A DNA stretch of 64,000 nucleotides from Sandaracinaceae bacterium (GCA_040218145.1 JAVJQK010000082.1:1-64000), one strand, 5' to 3'. Positions 22,178 to 33,115 are shown, numbered from the stretch's first letter. Numbers and translations are program-made. The notes: generated from the letters alone by a model not told the origin.

Positions 22178-23227
22178 TCAGCCCTTGAGGGCCTCCGCGC
22201 CGCCGATGATCTCCATCAGCTCCGTCGTGATCGCGGCCTGGCGGGCGCGGTTGTAGACGAGCGTGAGGCGGTCGATCATGTCCGACGCGTTCTTCGTCGC
22301 CGAGTCCATCGCCGTCATGCGGGCGCCGTGCTCGGAGGCCACCGACTCGAGGAGCGAACGGAAGACCTCGGTCTCGAGGTACATCGGGAGGATGCGGTCG
22401 AGCAGCGCGCGCTTGTTCGGCTCGTAGATGAAGTCGACCTGCTGATCGGCCAGCTCGCCTTCGCCCGCGCCCTCGATCTCCTCGGGCACGATGGGCAGGA
22501 GCGGCTCGACGACCACGTTCTGGGTCATCGCGCTCTTGAACTCGTTGTAGATGAGGAAGACGGCGTCGAGGTTCGGCTCGGCGTCCTCGAACGAGTCGGT
22601 GGGGGTGAAGGTCTCGGCCCCCTCGTCGACCTCGGCCAGGCCGTGCGGCTTGCCCTCGAGGCTGTCCATGTCGACCGACGGGCCCGGAGCGAGCTTGCGA
22701 CCCTCGCGCTCGGCGGCCGCGAGGCGCGCCTGGCCGCCCGCGATGTACTCGCCGACGATGTAGCGGCCGATCTCGCCCGCGCTCTCGACGGTGAGGTTCT
22801 CGAAGACGCCCGTGAAGTCGCGGCGAATGTTCGCGCCGCGGCGGCGGAAGAAGTCGCGCCCCTTGCGGCCGACGACCGCGAAGCTGACCTCCACGCCGTC
22901 GTCCTCGAGCGCCTTCCACTTGAGATAGGCGGCCTTGTTCACGTTCGCGTTGAACGCGCCCGCGAGGCCACGGTCGCTCGTGAGGACCACGAGCATCACG
23001 CGCTTCGGGTCACGGCGCGCGAGGAGGGGGTGTACGTCCTCCTCGCCCGCGCGAGCCGCCACGGAGCTGAGGACCTCGAGGGTCTTGAGCGCGTAGGGCC
23101 TGAGCTCGGTGATGGCCTGCTGCGCCTTCGCGAGGCGCGCAGCCGCCACCATCTTCATCGCCCGGGTGATCTTCTGCGTGCTCTTGACGCTTCCGATGCG
23201 CTTCCGGATCAGCTTGAGGTTCGCCAT
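22178..23227 (-). CDS. atpG: F1-ATP synthase gamma subunit
   Basis: This 349-residue subunit forms the central rotating stalk. The N-terminal MANLKLIRKRIGSVKSTQKITRAMKMVAA and the C-terminal DSATKNASDMIDRLTLVYNRARQAAITTEL are hallmark coiled-coil helices of gamma. The protein is about 60 residues longer than usual. The excess is a charged, Pro/Glu/Asp-rich insertion at about residues 165-219, between the Rossmann-like domain strands. It is the last gene of the operon. atpD and atpC, which normally follow, are absent from this window. Confidence 0.96.
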   Translation of the reverse strand: MANLKLIRKRIGSVKSTQKITRAMKMVAAARLAKAQQAITELRPYALKTLEVLSSVAARAGEEDVHPLLARRDPKRVMLVVLTSDRGLAGAFNANVNKAAYLKWKALEDDGVEVSFAVVGRKGRDFFRRRGANIRRDFTGVFENLTVESAGEIGRYIVGEYIAGGQARLAAAEREGRKLAPGPSVDMDSLEGKPHGLAEVDEGAETFTPTDSFEDAEPNLDAVFLIYNEFKSAMTQNVVVEPLLPIVPEEIEGAGEGELADQQVDFIYEPNKRALLDRILPMYLETEVFRSLLESVASEHGARMTAMDSATKNASDMIDRLTLVYNRARQAAITTELMEIIGGAEALKG

Positions 23228-23271
23228 GGGTGCTCCGTTGGAGAGGGAAGGTCAGCGGGACCGAGGGAGGA

Positions 23272-25026
<1,755 letters not shown>

Positions 25027-25114
25027 GTCGTCCCTCTTGGCTCTCGGGTGGCCTGAGCCGCACACCCTGGTGGGTGTGCCTGAAAATTGTTTCTAGCGGT
25101 GGTTCGCTCGAGTC

Positions 25115-25681
25115 CTACTGCTCGAGCGCGGAAGTGTTCGCGTTACCGAGCAGCTGCGAGCGGAGCTCGCGGAGTCGGTTCTTGAGGCTGCCGTCGAAGA
25201 CGCGGCCGCCCACGGTGGTGACCACGCCGCCGATGAGCGACGGATCCTCGCGGCGCACCAGGACGACATCCTTGCCCGTCGCCTGCTTCAGCGCCGTCTG
25301 GAGCTGCTGGTAGTAGGCGTCGGAGAGCTTCGTCGCGGTGACGATCTCGGCGCGGATGCGGCCCGAGCGACGCTCGGCGATGCGCGCGAAGGCCTCGGCG
25401 ATCTCCGGCAGGTGCGTCAGCCGACGCCGGTCGGCGAGGATGAGCAGCGTGTTCTTCAGGAGCGGGTGCACGCCCGCCTTGGCCGCGATCGCCTCGATGA
25501 CGCCGCGCTTCTGGTCGACGCCGAACTGCGGGTTCTCGAAGACGGTGCGCAGGTCCTCGCTGCTCTCCCAGGAGGCGGCGAGCTCGGAGAGATCCTTGCC
25601 GATCTTCTCGACGGCCTGCTGCTCGTGCGCGAGCTCGTAGAGGGCGGTCGCGTACCGCTTACCGACGGCGGAGCCGATCAT
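25115..25681 (-). CDS. atpH: F1-ATP synthase delta subunit
   Basis: This 188-residue subunit links the peripheral stalk to F1. The N-terminal helical domain (GSAVGKRYATALYELA) and the C-terminal segment around VVTTVGGRVFDGSLKNRLRELRSQL are characteristic. The ATG overlaps the atpF stop as ATGA (25678-25681). Length is normal. Confidence 0.95.
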   Translation of the reverse strand: MIGSAVGKRYATALYELAHEQQAVEKIGKDLSELAASWESSEDLRTVFENPQFGVDQKRGVIEAIAAKAGVHPLLKNTLLILADRRRLTHLPEIAEAFARIAERRSGRIRAEIVTATKLSDAYYQQLQTALKQATGKDVVLVRREDPSLIGGVVTTVGGRVFDGSLKNRLRELRSQLLGNANTSALEQ

Positions 25682-26757
25682 GCCCGGACCTCCTCGTCCT
25701 CGATCACCTGCTGAATGGTCGTCATGTACTCGTCGGCGAGGCGCTGCTGATCCGGCGCCCCGATCTGCGCGACCATCACCTTCTCGGCGGCGCCGATGGC
25801 GGCCTCGATGGCCTCCTTGGTGAGGTCGGTCTTGAGCTGCTTCATCTGCTGGTCGATGAGGAACTGCGCGTCCTTGCGCATGCGCGCGGAGCGGGCGCTG
25901 GCCTCGGCGAGGATGCGGTCACGCTCGGACTCGGCCGCGTGGACCATCTCCTCGCGGAGCTTGGCCAGCTCCTCGTCGAGCCGCTCGAGGCGCTCGGAGT
26001 ACTCCTCGTACTTCGCCTCGGCCGCCTCCTTCAGGCGCTTGGCCTCGACGAGGCCCTCTTCGACCGAGCGGCGCCGGTTGGCGAGGTACTCGGTGAGCGG
26101 CTTGCGCAGCAGGAAGACGAGGATGACGGCCCAGAGGATGAAGTTGGTGACGGGCGCGGCGAGCGAGACGATGCTCGCGGGCTCGTGCTCCTCGCCGTGG
26201 GCCGCGTGCTCGTCGCCGTGCGCGTGCTCGTGGCCCGCGTGCTCGTGTCCCTCTTCGCCGTGATCGAGGACCGCGCCCTCGAGGTGTCCGTCGTCGACGT
26301 CGACCGGCTCGCCGGCCGTCTCCTCGACGAGCTCTTCGACCGCGGTGTGGGCGTGGTCGGGGGCCTCGTCTCCGAAGAGGACGGCGTCCATCTCTTCGTC
26401 GGTGACCTCTTCGAACTCGGGCGCGTCTTCGATCGCCTGCTCGAGGACTTCTTCTTCTTCGGCCGGCTGGGCCGCGGGCTGCGGCGCCTGCTGACGTGCC
26501 TGGGCGGCCGGCGGCGCGACGAGGCGCGGCTGCGGCTGCACGCGCTGGTTCGGCGCGGGCTGCGCGGGACGCCGGGGCTCCGCCTGCTGGGGCTCCGCCT
26601 GCTGCGGGGCCGGCTGCTGCGGGGCCGCCTGCTGCGGGGCCGGCTGCGGGCGCGGCGCGGCGGTGGCCTCTTCGGAGGCGGGCTGCTGGGCCGGCTCCTG
26701 GGCCGCCGCGGGAGCGGCGAACGCCAGGAGGACCACGATGAGGAGGCTGCGCTTCAT
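25678..26757 (-). CDS. atpF: ATP synthase b subunit with long signal-bearing N-terminal extension
   Basis: This 359-residue protein is about twice the usual length. Residues 1-20 look like a cleavable signal peptide (KRSLLIVVLLAFAAPAAAQ). Residues 21-100 are a Pro/Gln/Ala repeat region, 100-165 are strongly acidic, and 166-192 are His-rich (HEHAGHEHAHGDEH). The normal b-subunit part follows: membrane helix 199-217 (FILWAVILVFLL) and a 140-residue amphipathic stalk helix ending near delta-binding sequence. Both ends overlap neighbours by ATGA, so the extension belongs to the operon-encoded gene and is not a start error. The added region should lie on the periplasmic side, possibly as a linker or metal-binding segment. 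Confidence 0.9.
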   Translation of the reverse strand: MKRSLLIVVLLAFAAPAAAQEPAQQPASEEATAAPRPQPAPQQAAPQQPAPQQAEPQQAEPRRPAQPAPNQRVQPQPRLVAPPAAQARQQAPQPAAQPAEEEEVLEQAIEDAPEFEEVTDEEMDAVLFGDEAPDHAHTAVEELVEETAGEPVDVDDGHLEGAVLDHGEEGHEHAGHEHAHGDEHAAHGEEHEPASIVSLAAPVTNFILWAVILVFLLRKPLTEYLANRRRSVEEGLVEAKRLKEAAEAKYEEYSERLERLDEELAKLREEMVHAAESERDRILAEASARSARMRKDAQFLIDQQMKQLKTDLTKEAIEAAIGAAEKVMVAQIGAPDQQRLADEYMTTIQQVIEDEEVRA

Positions 26758-27215
26758 GCCTGCACCTCTCGGCCGAGGAGCTTCTCGGCGATCTGTCGCG
26801 CGAGCAGCGGGGAGCTCTTCGCGATCTCCGCGCGAATCTCGGCCGCCTGCTTCGCCATCTCGGCCTCCGCCTCCGCGACGATCTTGTCCGTCTCGGCGCG
26901 CACCTTCTCGATCTCGGCGCGCTCCTGGACGATCGCCTCGGCGCGCATCTTGTCGCGCTCGGCGCCGACCTCGGCGCGGACCTTGGCCATCTCGCCTTCG
27001 AACGCCTCGAGCTTGCCCTCGGCGGTCTTCTCGAGCTTCTTGGCCTCGGCCTTGGCGCCGTCGATCGCCTTCTCGCGCTCGTCGAACAGCTCCATCGTGG
27101 GCCGGAAGACGAGGCTGCGGAGCATGAAGAAGAGGAGCCAGAAGACGCCGAAGTAGATGAAGAACGTCGCGTCGACGTCGAGGATCGGGCTTCCGGAGAG
27201 GAGCGCGGTGGGCAT
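26754..27215 (-). CDS. atpF': ATP synthase b' subunit
   Basis: This 153-residue protein has one N-terminal membrane helix (about 17-37, FFIYFGVFWLLFFMLRSLVF) and a continuous charged coiled-coil stalk. It is the second peripheral-stalk subunit of the kind found in bacteria with paired b/b' genes. It is the first gene of the operon in this window, and its stop overlaps the atpF start (ATGA, 26754-26757). The Fo genes atpB and atpE are not upstream. Confidence 0.92.
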   Translation of the reverse strand: MPTALLSGSPILDVDATFFIYFGVFWLLFFMLRSLVFRPTMELFDEREKAIDGAKAEAKKLEKTAEGKLEAFEGEMAKVRAEVGAERDKMRAEAIVQERAEIEKVRAETDKIVAEAEAEMAKQAAEIRAEIAKSSPLLARQIAEKLLGREVQA

Positions 27216-27387
27216 GTTGGGCCTCTGTTTGGCGCGAAGACTGGTGGCGCGAAGGCTTGCGGCGCGTGGGACACGCCAGGCTCGGTACCGTGGGCTCGAG
27301 CGACACCATGGCGGCGCCGAACGAGGGGTCCCCCGCGTACGAGGAGCAGGAAACCCGAGAAGGGGGTCGGAACGGCGAAAACGTCCG

Positions 27388-27411
27388 AAAAACAGGGGCT
27401 GAAGTGCCCTG
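27388..27411 (-). promoter_or_regulatory. Hairpin with T5 just after the predicted atp transcription start
   Basis: On the minus strand, CAGGG (27411-27407) and CCCTG (27397-27393) form a 5-bp stem with a 9-nt loop, directly followed by TTTTT. It starts only about 4 nt after the expected transcription start near 27415. It might be an attenuator or a 5'-end stabilising hairpin, and could be chance. Confidence 0.35.
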
Positions 27412-27421
27412 GGGCGCGCGC

Positions 27422-27450
27422 TATCTAGCAGTGGGGTAGGGGGGAGTCAA
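27422..27450 (-). promoter_or_regulatory. Sigma70-type promoter of the ATP synthase operon
   Basis: On the minus strand, TTGACT (27450-27445) is followed after exactly 17 bp by TAGATA (27427-27422). This is the best classical promoter in the window. It predicts a start near 27415 and an untranslated leader of about 200 nt before atpF'. Confidence 0.75.
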
Positions 27451-27729
27451 GCGCGCGGGAGCGCCCCCTTTTCGACCGTCGTCCACCGCCCTCGGTGGCT
27501 CTGTTCGGCGGGTAGGGTCCTGCAGGGTCGGTGGCAAGACCTGACCCAGAACGGGGACTCTCAGGGCTCTTCGAAAATACTTCCGCGCCAGCTGAGAGCC
27601 CGACGCCACCGCGATCACCGCGCCTCCGATGCCCATGATCCACCCGCATCTCCGCCGTCGTCCGGCCATGCCCAGACCTCGGTCCATCCGGGTGGGGCGG
27701 CAACGCTCGACCGGCCAGAGGTCGGCGGC
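27451..27729. other. Upstream part of the atp / barrel-protein divergent gap, no gene accepted
   Basis: Only weak features are visible. A CTCTCAG/CTGAGAG inverted repeat with a 29-nt spacer lies near 27558-27600. A minus-strand frame of 88 codons across 27421-27687 has one hydrophobic stretch but ends inside the atp promoter and has no ribosome site, so I do not call it. Confidence 0.4.
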
Positions 27730-27735
27730 TATGGT
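27730..27735 (+). promoter_or_regulatory. Candidate promoter, -10 TATGGT
   Basis: TATGGT ends 8 nt before the ATG at 27744. A partial -35 (TCGACC) lies 17 bp further upstream at 27707-27712. Near-leaderless arrangement. Confidence 0.4.
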
Positions 27736-27743
27736 GGCGCGCC

Positions 27744-29009
27744 ATGTCTCGGGTCCTGCTCGCCGCGTTCTCCTTCTTCTTCGTGCTCGAGGCCGCCGCC
27801 GCGAGCGCCCAGACGGTCGCGGTCGCGCCGTTCGAGGGGCGCCGATCCGCCGCGGTCGAGCGGCTCGTCGGCCGCGCGCTCTCCGATCGGGCCGAGGTCG
27901 TCTCCCGCTCCGACGTCCGCGCCGCCGCGCGCCGCGCAGGCGTCAGCGGGACCGACGCCGCCGGCGTGGAGGCGCTGGCCAGCGATGTGGGGGCTCAGAT
28001 CGTCGTGCAGGGCAGCGTCTCCGGGCCCCGCCGCCGGCCCCGGGTGGAGCTGGTCTTCCGCGCGGCCGACGGCTTCGAGCTGGCGCGCGGACAGTCGCAG
28101 GTCTCCCGCGGTCGGCGCGGCCAGCGCGCCTTCGCGCGCGACGTGGAGCAGCTCTTCGAGCGCGCCTCCACGGAGCTCGAGGCGATGCAGGCGCAGCCCG
28201 AGCCGGAGCCCGAGCCCGTCTACGAGGCCGCGGCGACCGACGACACCGCCCCGGTCGAGGCGCCCGCCGAGCCGGGCGAGAACGACGGCCTCGCGATCGT
28301 CGCGGTGACGGCCGGGGTCATCGTGCGCACCCGCAGCGCGGACGTCGCGCTCGCCTCGGGCGGCAACCGCGGCTACGAGCTCGCGTCCGGCGTCTACCCC
28401 GAGATCACCGTCGCGGCCGAGGCGCGCCCCTTCGCGGCCGAGTCCCACCTCGGCCGGGGGCTCTTCCTCGACGCCAGCTTCGCCCACTCGGTGGGCCTGG
28501 CTTCGGAGACCGCGTCCGGCGGCACGATGGTCGAGACGACGAACTTCGTGCGCTTCTCGGCCGGCGCCGGCTTCCTCTTCCCCATCGACAGCGTCGTCGA
28601 GCTCGGCGTCGCCTTCGGCGGCGGCTACGACGGCTACCACCTCGGCACCAACGTGGTCTTGCCCACCGCCGAGTACGGGTGGCTGCGCCCGGGGGCGCGC
28701 GCGCGCTTCCGCTTCCTCAACGACGAGACCCTCGTGCTCGACGCCGGCGTGGGCTACCGCGCGGTGCTCGGCGTGGGCGAGCTCGCCACGAGCTTCGGTG
28801 AGCAGGTCGACGCGCACGGGTTCGACATCGGCGTCGGGCTCGGAGGGAACCTGATCACCGCGCTCGACCTCGGCCTGACGTGGGGCGTCCGCTTCGACTA
28901 CGTCGGCTACTGGATGAGCTTCGCCGGCGCCGCCGCGGACGAGGCCGCCACGAGCGGCGTCGAGTCCTCGGTCCGCTTCACGTTCGTCGCGGGCTGGTCC
29001 TTCAGGTGA
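27744..29009 (+). CDS. Outer-membrane beta-barrel protein with N-terminal LpoB/TolB-N-like domain
   Basis: This 421-residue exported protein has a signal peptide cleaved near ASAQ (residue 22). Residues 23-130 form an alpha/beta domain ([43 protein letters not shown]), of the kind seen in LpoB/TolB-N-like proteins that bind periplasmic partners. A Glu/Pro linker (about 148-180) leads to a C-terminal barrel of alternating strands (about 190-421) ending in FVAGWSFR, a typical outer-membrane barrel ending in an aromatic-x-Arg. Its stop overlaps the next gene by GTGA (29006-29009), so the two form an operon. Confidence 0.78.
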   Translation: MSRVLLAAFSFFFVLEAAAASAQTVAVAPFEGRRSAAVERLVGRALSDRAEVVSRSDVRAAARRAGVSGTDAAGVEALASDVGAQIVVQGSVSGPRRRPRVELVFRAADGFELARGQSQVSRGRRGQRAFARDVEQLFERASTELEAMQAQPEPEPEPVYEAAATDDTAPVEAPAEPGENDGLAIVAVTAGVIVRTRSADVALASGGNRGYELASGVYPEITVAAEARPFAAESHLGRGLFLDASFAHSVGLASETASGGTMVETTNFVRFSAGAGFLFPIDSVVELGVAFGGGYDGYHLGTNVVLPTAEYGWLRPGARARFRFLNDETLVLDAGVGYRAVLGVGELATSFGEQVDAHGFDIGVGLGGNLITALDLGLTWGVRFDYVGYWMSFAGAAADEAATSGVESSVRFTFVAGWSFR

Positions 29010-30745
29010 CCCGCGGGCTCCGCGTCTCGGCGCTCCTCGTCGCGATCGCCGGGCTCTTTGCCGTCGCCCTCGCCTGGTACTTCCCCCTCACCCTCGGGGG
29101 CCCCGACAGCCTCGACGCGCTCGAGGCGCAGCGCTTCGCGTCGCTGCTCGCCCACGGCACGAACGTCCTGACGTGGCTCGTGCATGCCGGGGTCGCGGCG
29201 TGGGTCGCGGCCCGACTCACGTCGACGCCTCGCCGCTACGCGTACGGGGCGGCGGTGGTCTTCGCGCTCGCGGCGGCGGGCGAGGTGCTCCTGCCGGGCA
29301 CGTTCGAGCCGGGCGCGCTCGAGGCGCTCGGCTACGTCGGCATGACCGTCGCCCGCCCGCTCGGCGCCCTCGCGCTCCTCGAGGGGTTGAGGCGCGCGGG
29401 GTGGGGGGCGCGCCTCGGGGCGTGGATGTGGGCGCTCGCGCTCGTCTGGGTCGTCACCGCGGCCCTGCCGATGGACCTGCCCGCCATCGCGAGCTTGCTG
29501 CTCTGGAAGGCCGACGTCCTCGTGCTCGCGGGAGCGCTCGCGCACACCGCGTCGCGCGAGCGGCCGCGCGGGGCCCCGGCCGACACCGCACCGTCCACGT
29601 TGCGCCTCGCCTTGCTGGGCTGGATCGCGTGGCTGGTCGCCCCGTGGCCCCTCGTGCTGGTGCGCGGCCTCGAGGGCCTCGACCCGCTCCCGATCGAGCG
29701 GGCCCCGGTGTCGGTCTTCGCCGCGCTCTGTGTCCTCGCGCTCCTCCTACGGCTCGCGCGCAACACCGACGCCCACGTCGATCCGCGCGCCGCGCAGGCG
29801 GCGGCGCTCGCGATGGGCGTGAGCGCGACCTTCGACGTGTTCGAGGCGATGTTTCCCGACGGGTCCTCCTGGTGGCGCTTCGCGTCTCTCTGTCTGGGCG
29901 GCGCGGCGCTCTGCGCGCTGGTGTTCCATGTCCGAGACACAGCCAAGGCGCTCGACGCGCGCCGCCTCGTCTCGCGCGCGGGAGGCGCCCTCGCCCTCGC
30001 GGCGGTGTTCGCGTGGATCACATTCGCGCGCCTGGCCCTCGGCGCCGACGCCGGCTCGATCGGTCCCCTCCTGGCGCTCGTCGGAAGCGTACTCGCGCTC
30101 GGCGCCGTGCTCCTCTCCCTCTGGACCGGCTTCGCCGTCGCGCGCCTCGCGTCCCGCACGGAGCCCCTGGCCTCGACCGCTCCAGAACGCGCACACCGGG
30201 ACGCGGACTCGGACGCGGAATCGGAGTCGGACTCGGATTCGGACGCGGACGCGGACGCGGACGCGAAGTCGGACGCGGACTCGGATTCGGACGCTGAGTC
30301 GGACTCGGATGCGGACGCGGACTCGGACTCGGAGGCGGACTCGGACGCGGACGCTGAGTCGGACTCGGACGCGAACTCGGACGCGGACTCGGACTCGGAC
30401 GCGGACGCGGACTCGGACTCGGATGCGGAGTCGGACTCGGATGCGGAGTCGGACTCGGACTCGGACGCGGATGCGGATGCGGATGCGGATGCGGACGCGG
30501 AGTCGGACTCGGACTCGGACGCTGAGTCGGACGCGGACGCGGAGTCGGACGCGGACTCGGACGCGGACGACGACGGCGCAGACCACGAAGACGCAGACCA
30601 CGAAGACGAAGAAGACGACGCAGCCCCGCCCTTCGAGAACGTCCCCGGCCTCCAGCGCGGCGTCCGTCTCTCCAGCCGCACGGTCTTGCTCGTCACCCTC
30701 GGCGGCGTGATCTTCGCCGCCCTCGTGCTCGCCGGCGCCCGCTGA
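29006..30745 (+). CDS. Polytopic membrane protein with a long Ser-Asp/Ala-Asp repeat
   Basis: This 579-residue protein starts at GTG overlapping the previous stop. Residues 5-380 contain about ten membrane helices. Residues 399-540 are a repeat made almost entirely of Ser, Asp and Ala, with some Glu, followed by an acidic DHED stretch. Residues 556-576 form a last membrane helix ([24 protein letters not shown]). The acidic arm is therefore tethered at both ends to the membrane. No family recognised. SD repeats in other bacteria occur in surface proteins and bind calcium; whether that applies here is unknown. It abuts the bactofilin gene with no spacer. Confidence 0.8.
   Translation: MTRGLRVSALLVAIAGLFAVALAWYFPLTLGGPDSLDALEAQRFASLLAHGTNVLTWLVHAGVAAWVAARLTSTPRRYAYGAAVVFALAAAGEVLLPGTFEPGALEALGYVGMTVARPLGALALLEGLRRAGWGARLGAWMWALALVWVVTAALPMDLPAIASLLLWKADVLVLAGALAHTASRERPRGAPADTAPSTLRLALLGWIAWLVAPWPLVLVRGLEGLDPLPIERAPVSVFAALCVLALLLRLARNTDAHVDPRAAQAAALAMGVSATFDVFEAMFPDGSSWWRFASLCLGGAALCALVFHVRDTAKALDARRLVSRAGGALALAAVFAWITFARLALGADAGSIGPLLALVGSVLALGAVLLSLWTGFAVARLASRTEPLASTAPERAHRDADSDAESESDSDSDADADADAKSDADSDSDAESDSDADADSDSEADSDADAESDSDANSDADSDSDADADSDSDAESDSDAESDSDSDADADADADADAESDSDSDAESDADAESDADSDADDDGADHEDADHEDEEDDAAPPFENVPGLQRGVRLSSRTVLLVTLGGVIFAALVLAGAR
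30200..30571 (+). repeat. Imperfect 6-bp GA(C/T)(T/G)CG-type low-complexity coding repeat
   Basis: About 370 bp built from GACTCG, GACGCG and GAGTCG units encode the Ser-Asp/Ala-Asp arm. Ser is nearly always TCG and Asp mostly GAC, indicating recent slippage expansion. The opposite strand is also open (Arg/Val-rich), which is a by-product of the repeat. Confidence 0.9.
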
Positions 30746-31177
30746 CTATTCGGCCTTCGGCGGCGGGAACGAGGACGGCGCGAGCGCGTCCATCTCCTGC
30801 GAGCCCGTGCTGGTGGGCTCCTCGGGCTCGAGGCCGGTCATGTGGATCTGGCCCTCGAAGACGCAGCCCTTGTCGATGTCGAGCGTGGGCGCGGTGACGT
30901 CGCCGTGGACCGCGCCCTCGGCGTGGATCTCGACCAGCTGCCGCGCGACCACGTTCCCCCGGAGCGTGCCGCCCCGCACGATGAGCGTGCCGACCTCGAT
31001 CTGGGCCTCGACCTCGGCGCCGTCGCCCAGGATGAGGATGCCGTCGCTGTGCACCTTGCCGACGAAGCGGCCCTCGATGCGCACGCGGCCCTCGAACGCG
31101 AGCACGCCCTCGAACTCGGTGCCGCGACCGAGCAGCGCGTGAATTTCTCCGAGTCCGGTGAGGTCCTTCTGCGCCAT
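30746..31177 (-). CDS. Bactofilin-family cytoskeletal protein
   Basis: This 143-residue protein has a central right-handed beta-helix region (about 15-115) of short repeated strands typical of bactofilins: RGTEFEGVLAFEGRVRIEGRFVGKV, GILILGDGAEVEAQI, GTLRGNVVARQLVEIHAEGAVHGDV. Flanking N- and C-terminal tails are short and disordered. Bactofilins polymerise and scaffold polar or cell-wall machinery in myxobacteria. The ATG at 31177 was chosen because upstream sequence shadows the opposite-strand leader. Confidence 0.9.
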   Translation of the reverse strand: MAQKDLTGLGEIHALLGRGTEFEGVLAFEGRVRIEGRFVGKVHSDGILILGDGAEVEAQIEVGTLIVRGGTLRGNVVARQLVEIHAEGAVHGDVTAPTLDIDKGCVFEGQIHMTGLEPEEPTSTGSQEMDALAPSSFPPPKAE

Positions 31178-31226
31178 GCGGCCGGGAGCATTCTCGCGCG
31201 GGCCCACTTCGTCAAATCGGTGGCCG

Positions 31227-33098
31227 ATGATAAAGAGAAGCGCCGTGCGCCAACACCTCCTCCTCGCGCTCCCCTCCGCGCTCCTGGCGACCCTCGCGCT
31301 CGCCTGCGATCCCCCTGCCCCTGACGTCTCCCAGCTCGACGTGCCCATCGTCGACGGGACCTTCGAGGAGGGCGAAGACGCGGTCGTGACCGTGCTGCCC
31401 TTCGGCGGCGTCGGGCTCTGCACGGGCACGCTCATCGCGCCGAACGTCGTCTTGACGGCCAAGCACTGCGTGCAGGCGGCCGACGCCGACGCGCCGTACC
31501 CGGTCACCGCGTTCACGGTCGGCGTGGGCAGCGACGTGCGGAGCGTGCGGGGATACCGCGCGCGCTACGTCGAGACGACCCCGGGCGCCTACTCGAGCAA
31601 CCCGCGCACGGGGCTCTCGGGCGCGATCATCGGCGTGGACGTCGGCGTGCTCATCCTGCGCGACGACGTCGAGGGCGTCACGCCGATCCCGATCCGTCGG
31701 GACGAGCCGCGCGACATGATCGGGCAGACCTTCACCGCGGTCGGCTTCGGCCAGCGCCCCGACGGGCCGGCCGGGCTCAAGTACAAGGGCGACGGCGTGG
31801 TCTCGAACCTCACGGGCGGCGTCCTCTACACCGAGCAGACCATCTGCCAGGGCGACTCCGGCGGGCCGATGATCCAGGAGGCGCCCGAGCGCCGCGTCAT
31901 CGGCGTCGCGTCCTTCGGACAGGCGGGCTCGTGCCCCAGCGCGGCGGACGGATACAACTCGGTCTACCAGCACCTCGACCTCATCGACCGAGCGCTGGTG
32001 CTCGCCGGTCAGTGTCTCGGCGGCGAGGAGGTCTGCAACGGCCTCGACGACGACTGCGACGACGCCACCGACGAGGGCTGCGCCGACTTCGGCGAGGCCT
32101 GCGAGGCCGACACCGACTGCGCCTACGCGCAGCTGCCCGACTTCCTCCCGCCGGCCTTTGACGCGGCGCAGTGTCTCGAGGGCGTGTGCGCGCGGCCCTG
32201 CAACCCGCTCGCGCCGAGCTGTGACGCCATCGAGCGCGCGGGCGTGACCATCCCGACCCCCGGCCTCTACTGCCAGCGCACCTCGGGCTGCGAGGGCCGC
32301 TGTGTGGCGGGCAGCGCGGGCTCCGCGGTCGACGGAACGGACTGCGCCAGCGACGGCGAGTGCGCGTCGGGTCACTGCGTCGATCCGGGTGACGGACGGC
32401 GCCGCTGCTTGCCGCTCTGCGTGGGAGACGCCGGGCACTGCCCGGTCGGCGAGGCGTGCGCCGCGACCCCGGAGGCGTGCGGCGCGTGCGTCGACGCGGG
32501 CCTGGTAGTGGGCGGCCGCGGCATCGGTGAGCCCTGCGCGAGCCACGACGACTGCCACGGCGAAGGTGTGTGTGAGGACGGCGCCTGCACCCGCGCTTGC
32601 ACGACCGACACCGGCTGTCCGGACGGCTTTCACTGTGCGGCCTCCCTCTGCGCGCGCGGCGGCCGCGGACGCATCGGCGATCCGTGCGAGGAGAACGACG
32701 ACTGCGGCAGCGGCTTCTGCGCGTCCGCGGGCGATCGGAGCTGGTGCTCGCGCTTCTGCGACGCGGCCGAGGACTGCGCCGACGGGTTCGCCTGCACGAC
32801 GGCGGGCGCGGCGCAGGTGTGCGCTCCGGAGGGAGCGCTCTTCGGCGAGAGCTGCAGCGCGGACGTCGACTGCGGTGAGGGCGGGATCTGCTCCGGCGGC
32901 GCCTGCACCCGCAGCTGCGGCGCGGGCGCGTCCTGCCCGCTCGAGCACGCCTGCACCCGCGACGACGAAGGCCGCGCGGTCTGCGGCCGTCCGAGCGGGG
33001 GCGGCTGCGCGGCGTCGCCGGGCCCGAGCTCCAGCGGCGCGGCGCTCGCGCTGCTGCTCGGGTTGCTCGCGTTCGTCCGTCGTCGTCCCGCGGGATGA
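31227..33098 (+). CDS. Secreted trypsin-like serine protease with Cys-rich region and MYXO-CTERM
   Basis: This 623-residue protein has a lipobox-type leader LALAC (Cys27) and an S1-family protease domain (about 40-275) with His80 in LTAKHC, Asp138 in GVDVGVLIL and Ser211 in CQGDSGGP. The domain begins after IVDGT at 41-45, the usual zymogen cleavage site. A MopE-like CNGLDDDCDDATDEG near 285 and a long Cys-rich region follow. The C-terminus (GGCAASPGPSS, hydrophobic helix, FVRRRPAG) is a MYXO-CTERM-type sorting signal. An alternative GTG start at 31245 has a better ribosome site (AAAGAGAAG). Confidence 0.92.
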   Translation: MIKRSAVRQHLLLALPSALLATLALACDPPAPDVSQLDVPIVDGTFEEGEDAVVTVLPFGGVGLCTGTLIAPNVVLTAKHCVQAADADAPYPVTAFTVGVGSDVRSVRGYRARYVETTPGAYSSNPRTGLSGAIIGVDVGVLILRDDVEGVTPIPIRRDEPRDMIGQTFTAVGFGQRPDGPAGLKYKGDGVVSNLTGGVLYTEQTICQGDSGGPMIQEAPERRVIGVASFGQAGSCPSAADGYNSVYQHLDLIDRALVLAGQCLGGEEVCNGLDDDCDDATDEGCADFGEACEADTDCAYAQLPDFLPPAFDAAQCLEGVCARPCNPLAPSCDAIERAGVTIPTPGLYCQRTSGCEGRCVAGSAGSAVDGTDCASDGECASGHCVDPGDGRRRCLPLCVGDAGHCPVGEACAATPEACGACVDAGLVVGGRGIGEPCASHDDCHGEGVCEDGACTRACTTDTGCPDGFHCAASLCARGGRGRIGDPCEENDDCGSGFCASAGDRSWCSRFCDAAEDCADGFACTTAGAAQVCAPEGALFGESCSADVDCGEGGICSGGACTRSCGAGASCPLEHACTRDDEGRAVCGRPSGGGCAASPGPSSSGAALALLLGLLAFVRRRPAG

Positions 33099-33115
33099 CC
33101 TCGCGCTCTGACCCG

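Noticed and set aside
27421-27687. 88-codon minus-strand frame upstream of the ATP synthase operon (possible AtpI/AtpZ-like)
   Set aside because: Only one weak hydrophobic stretch, no ribosome site, and its end coincides with the TTGACT/TAGATA promoter. Codon content looks non-coding.
29747-30601. Minus-strand frame opposite the SD-repeat gene, rich in Arg-Val dipeptides
   Set aside because: It is the mirror of the hexamer repeat and has no homology, signal or ribosome site. The plus-strand gene has coherent membrane helices on both sides of the repeat.
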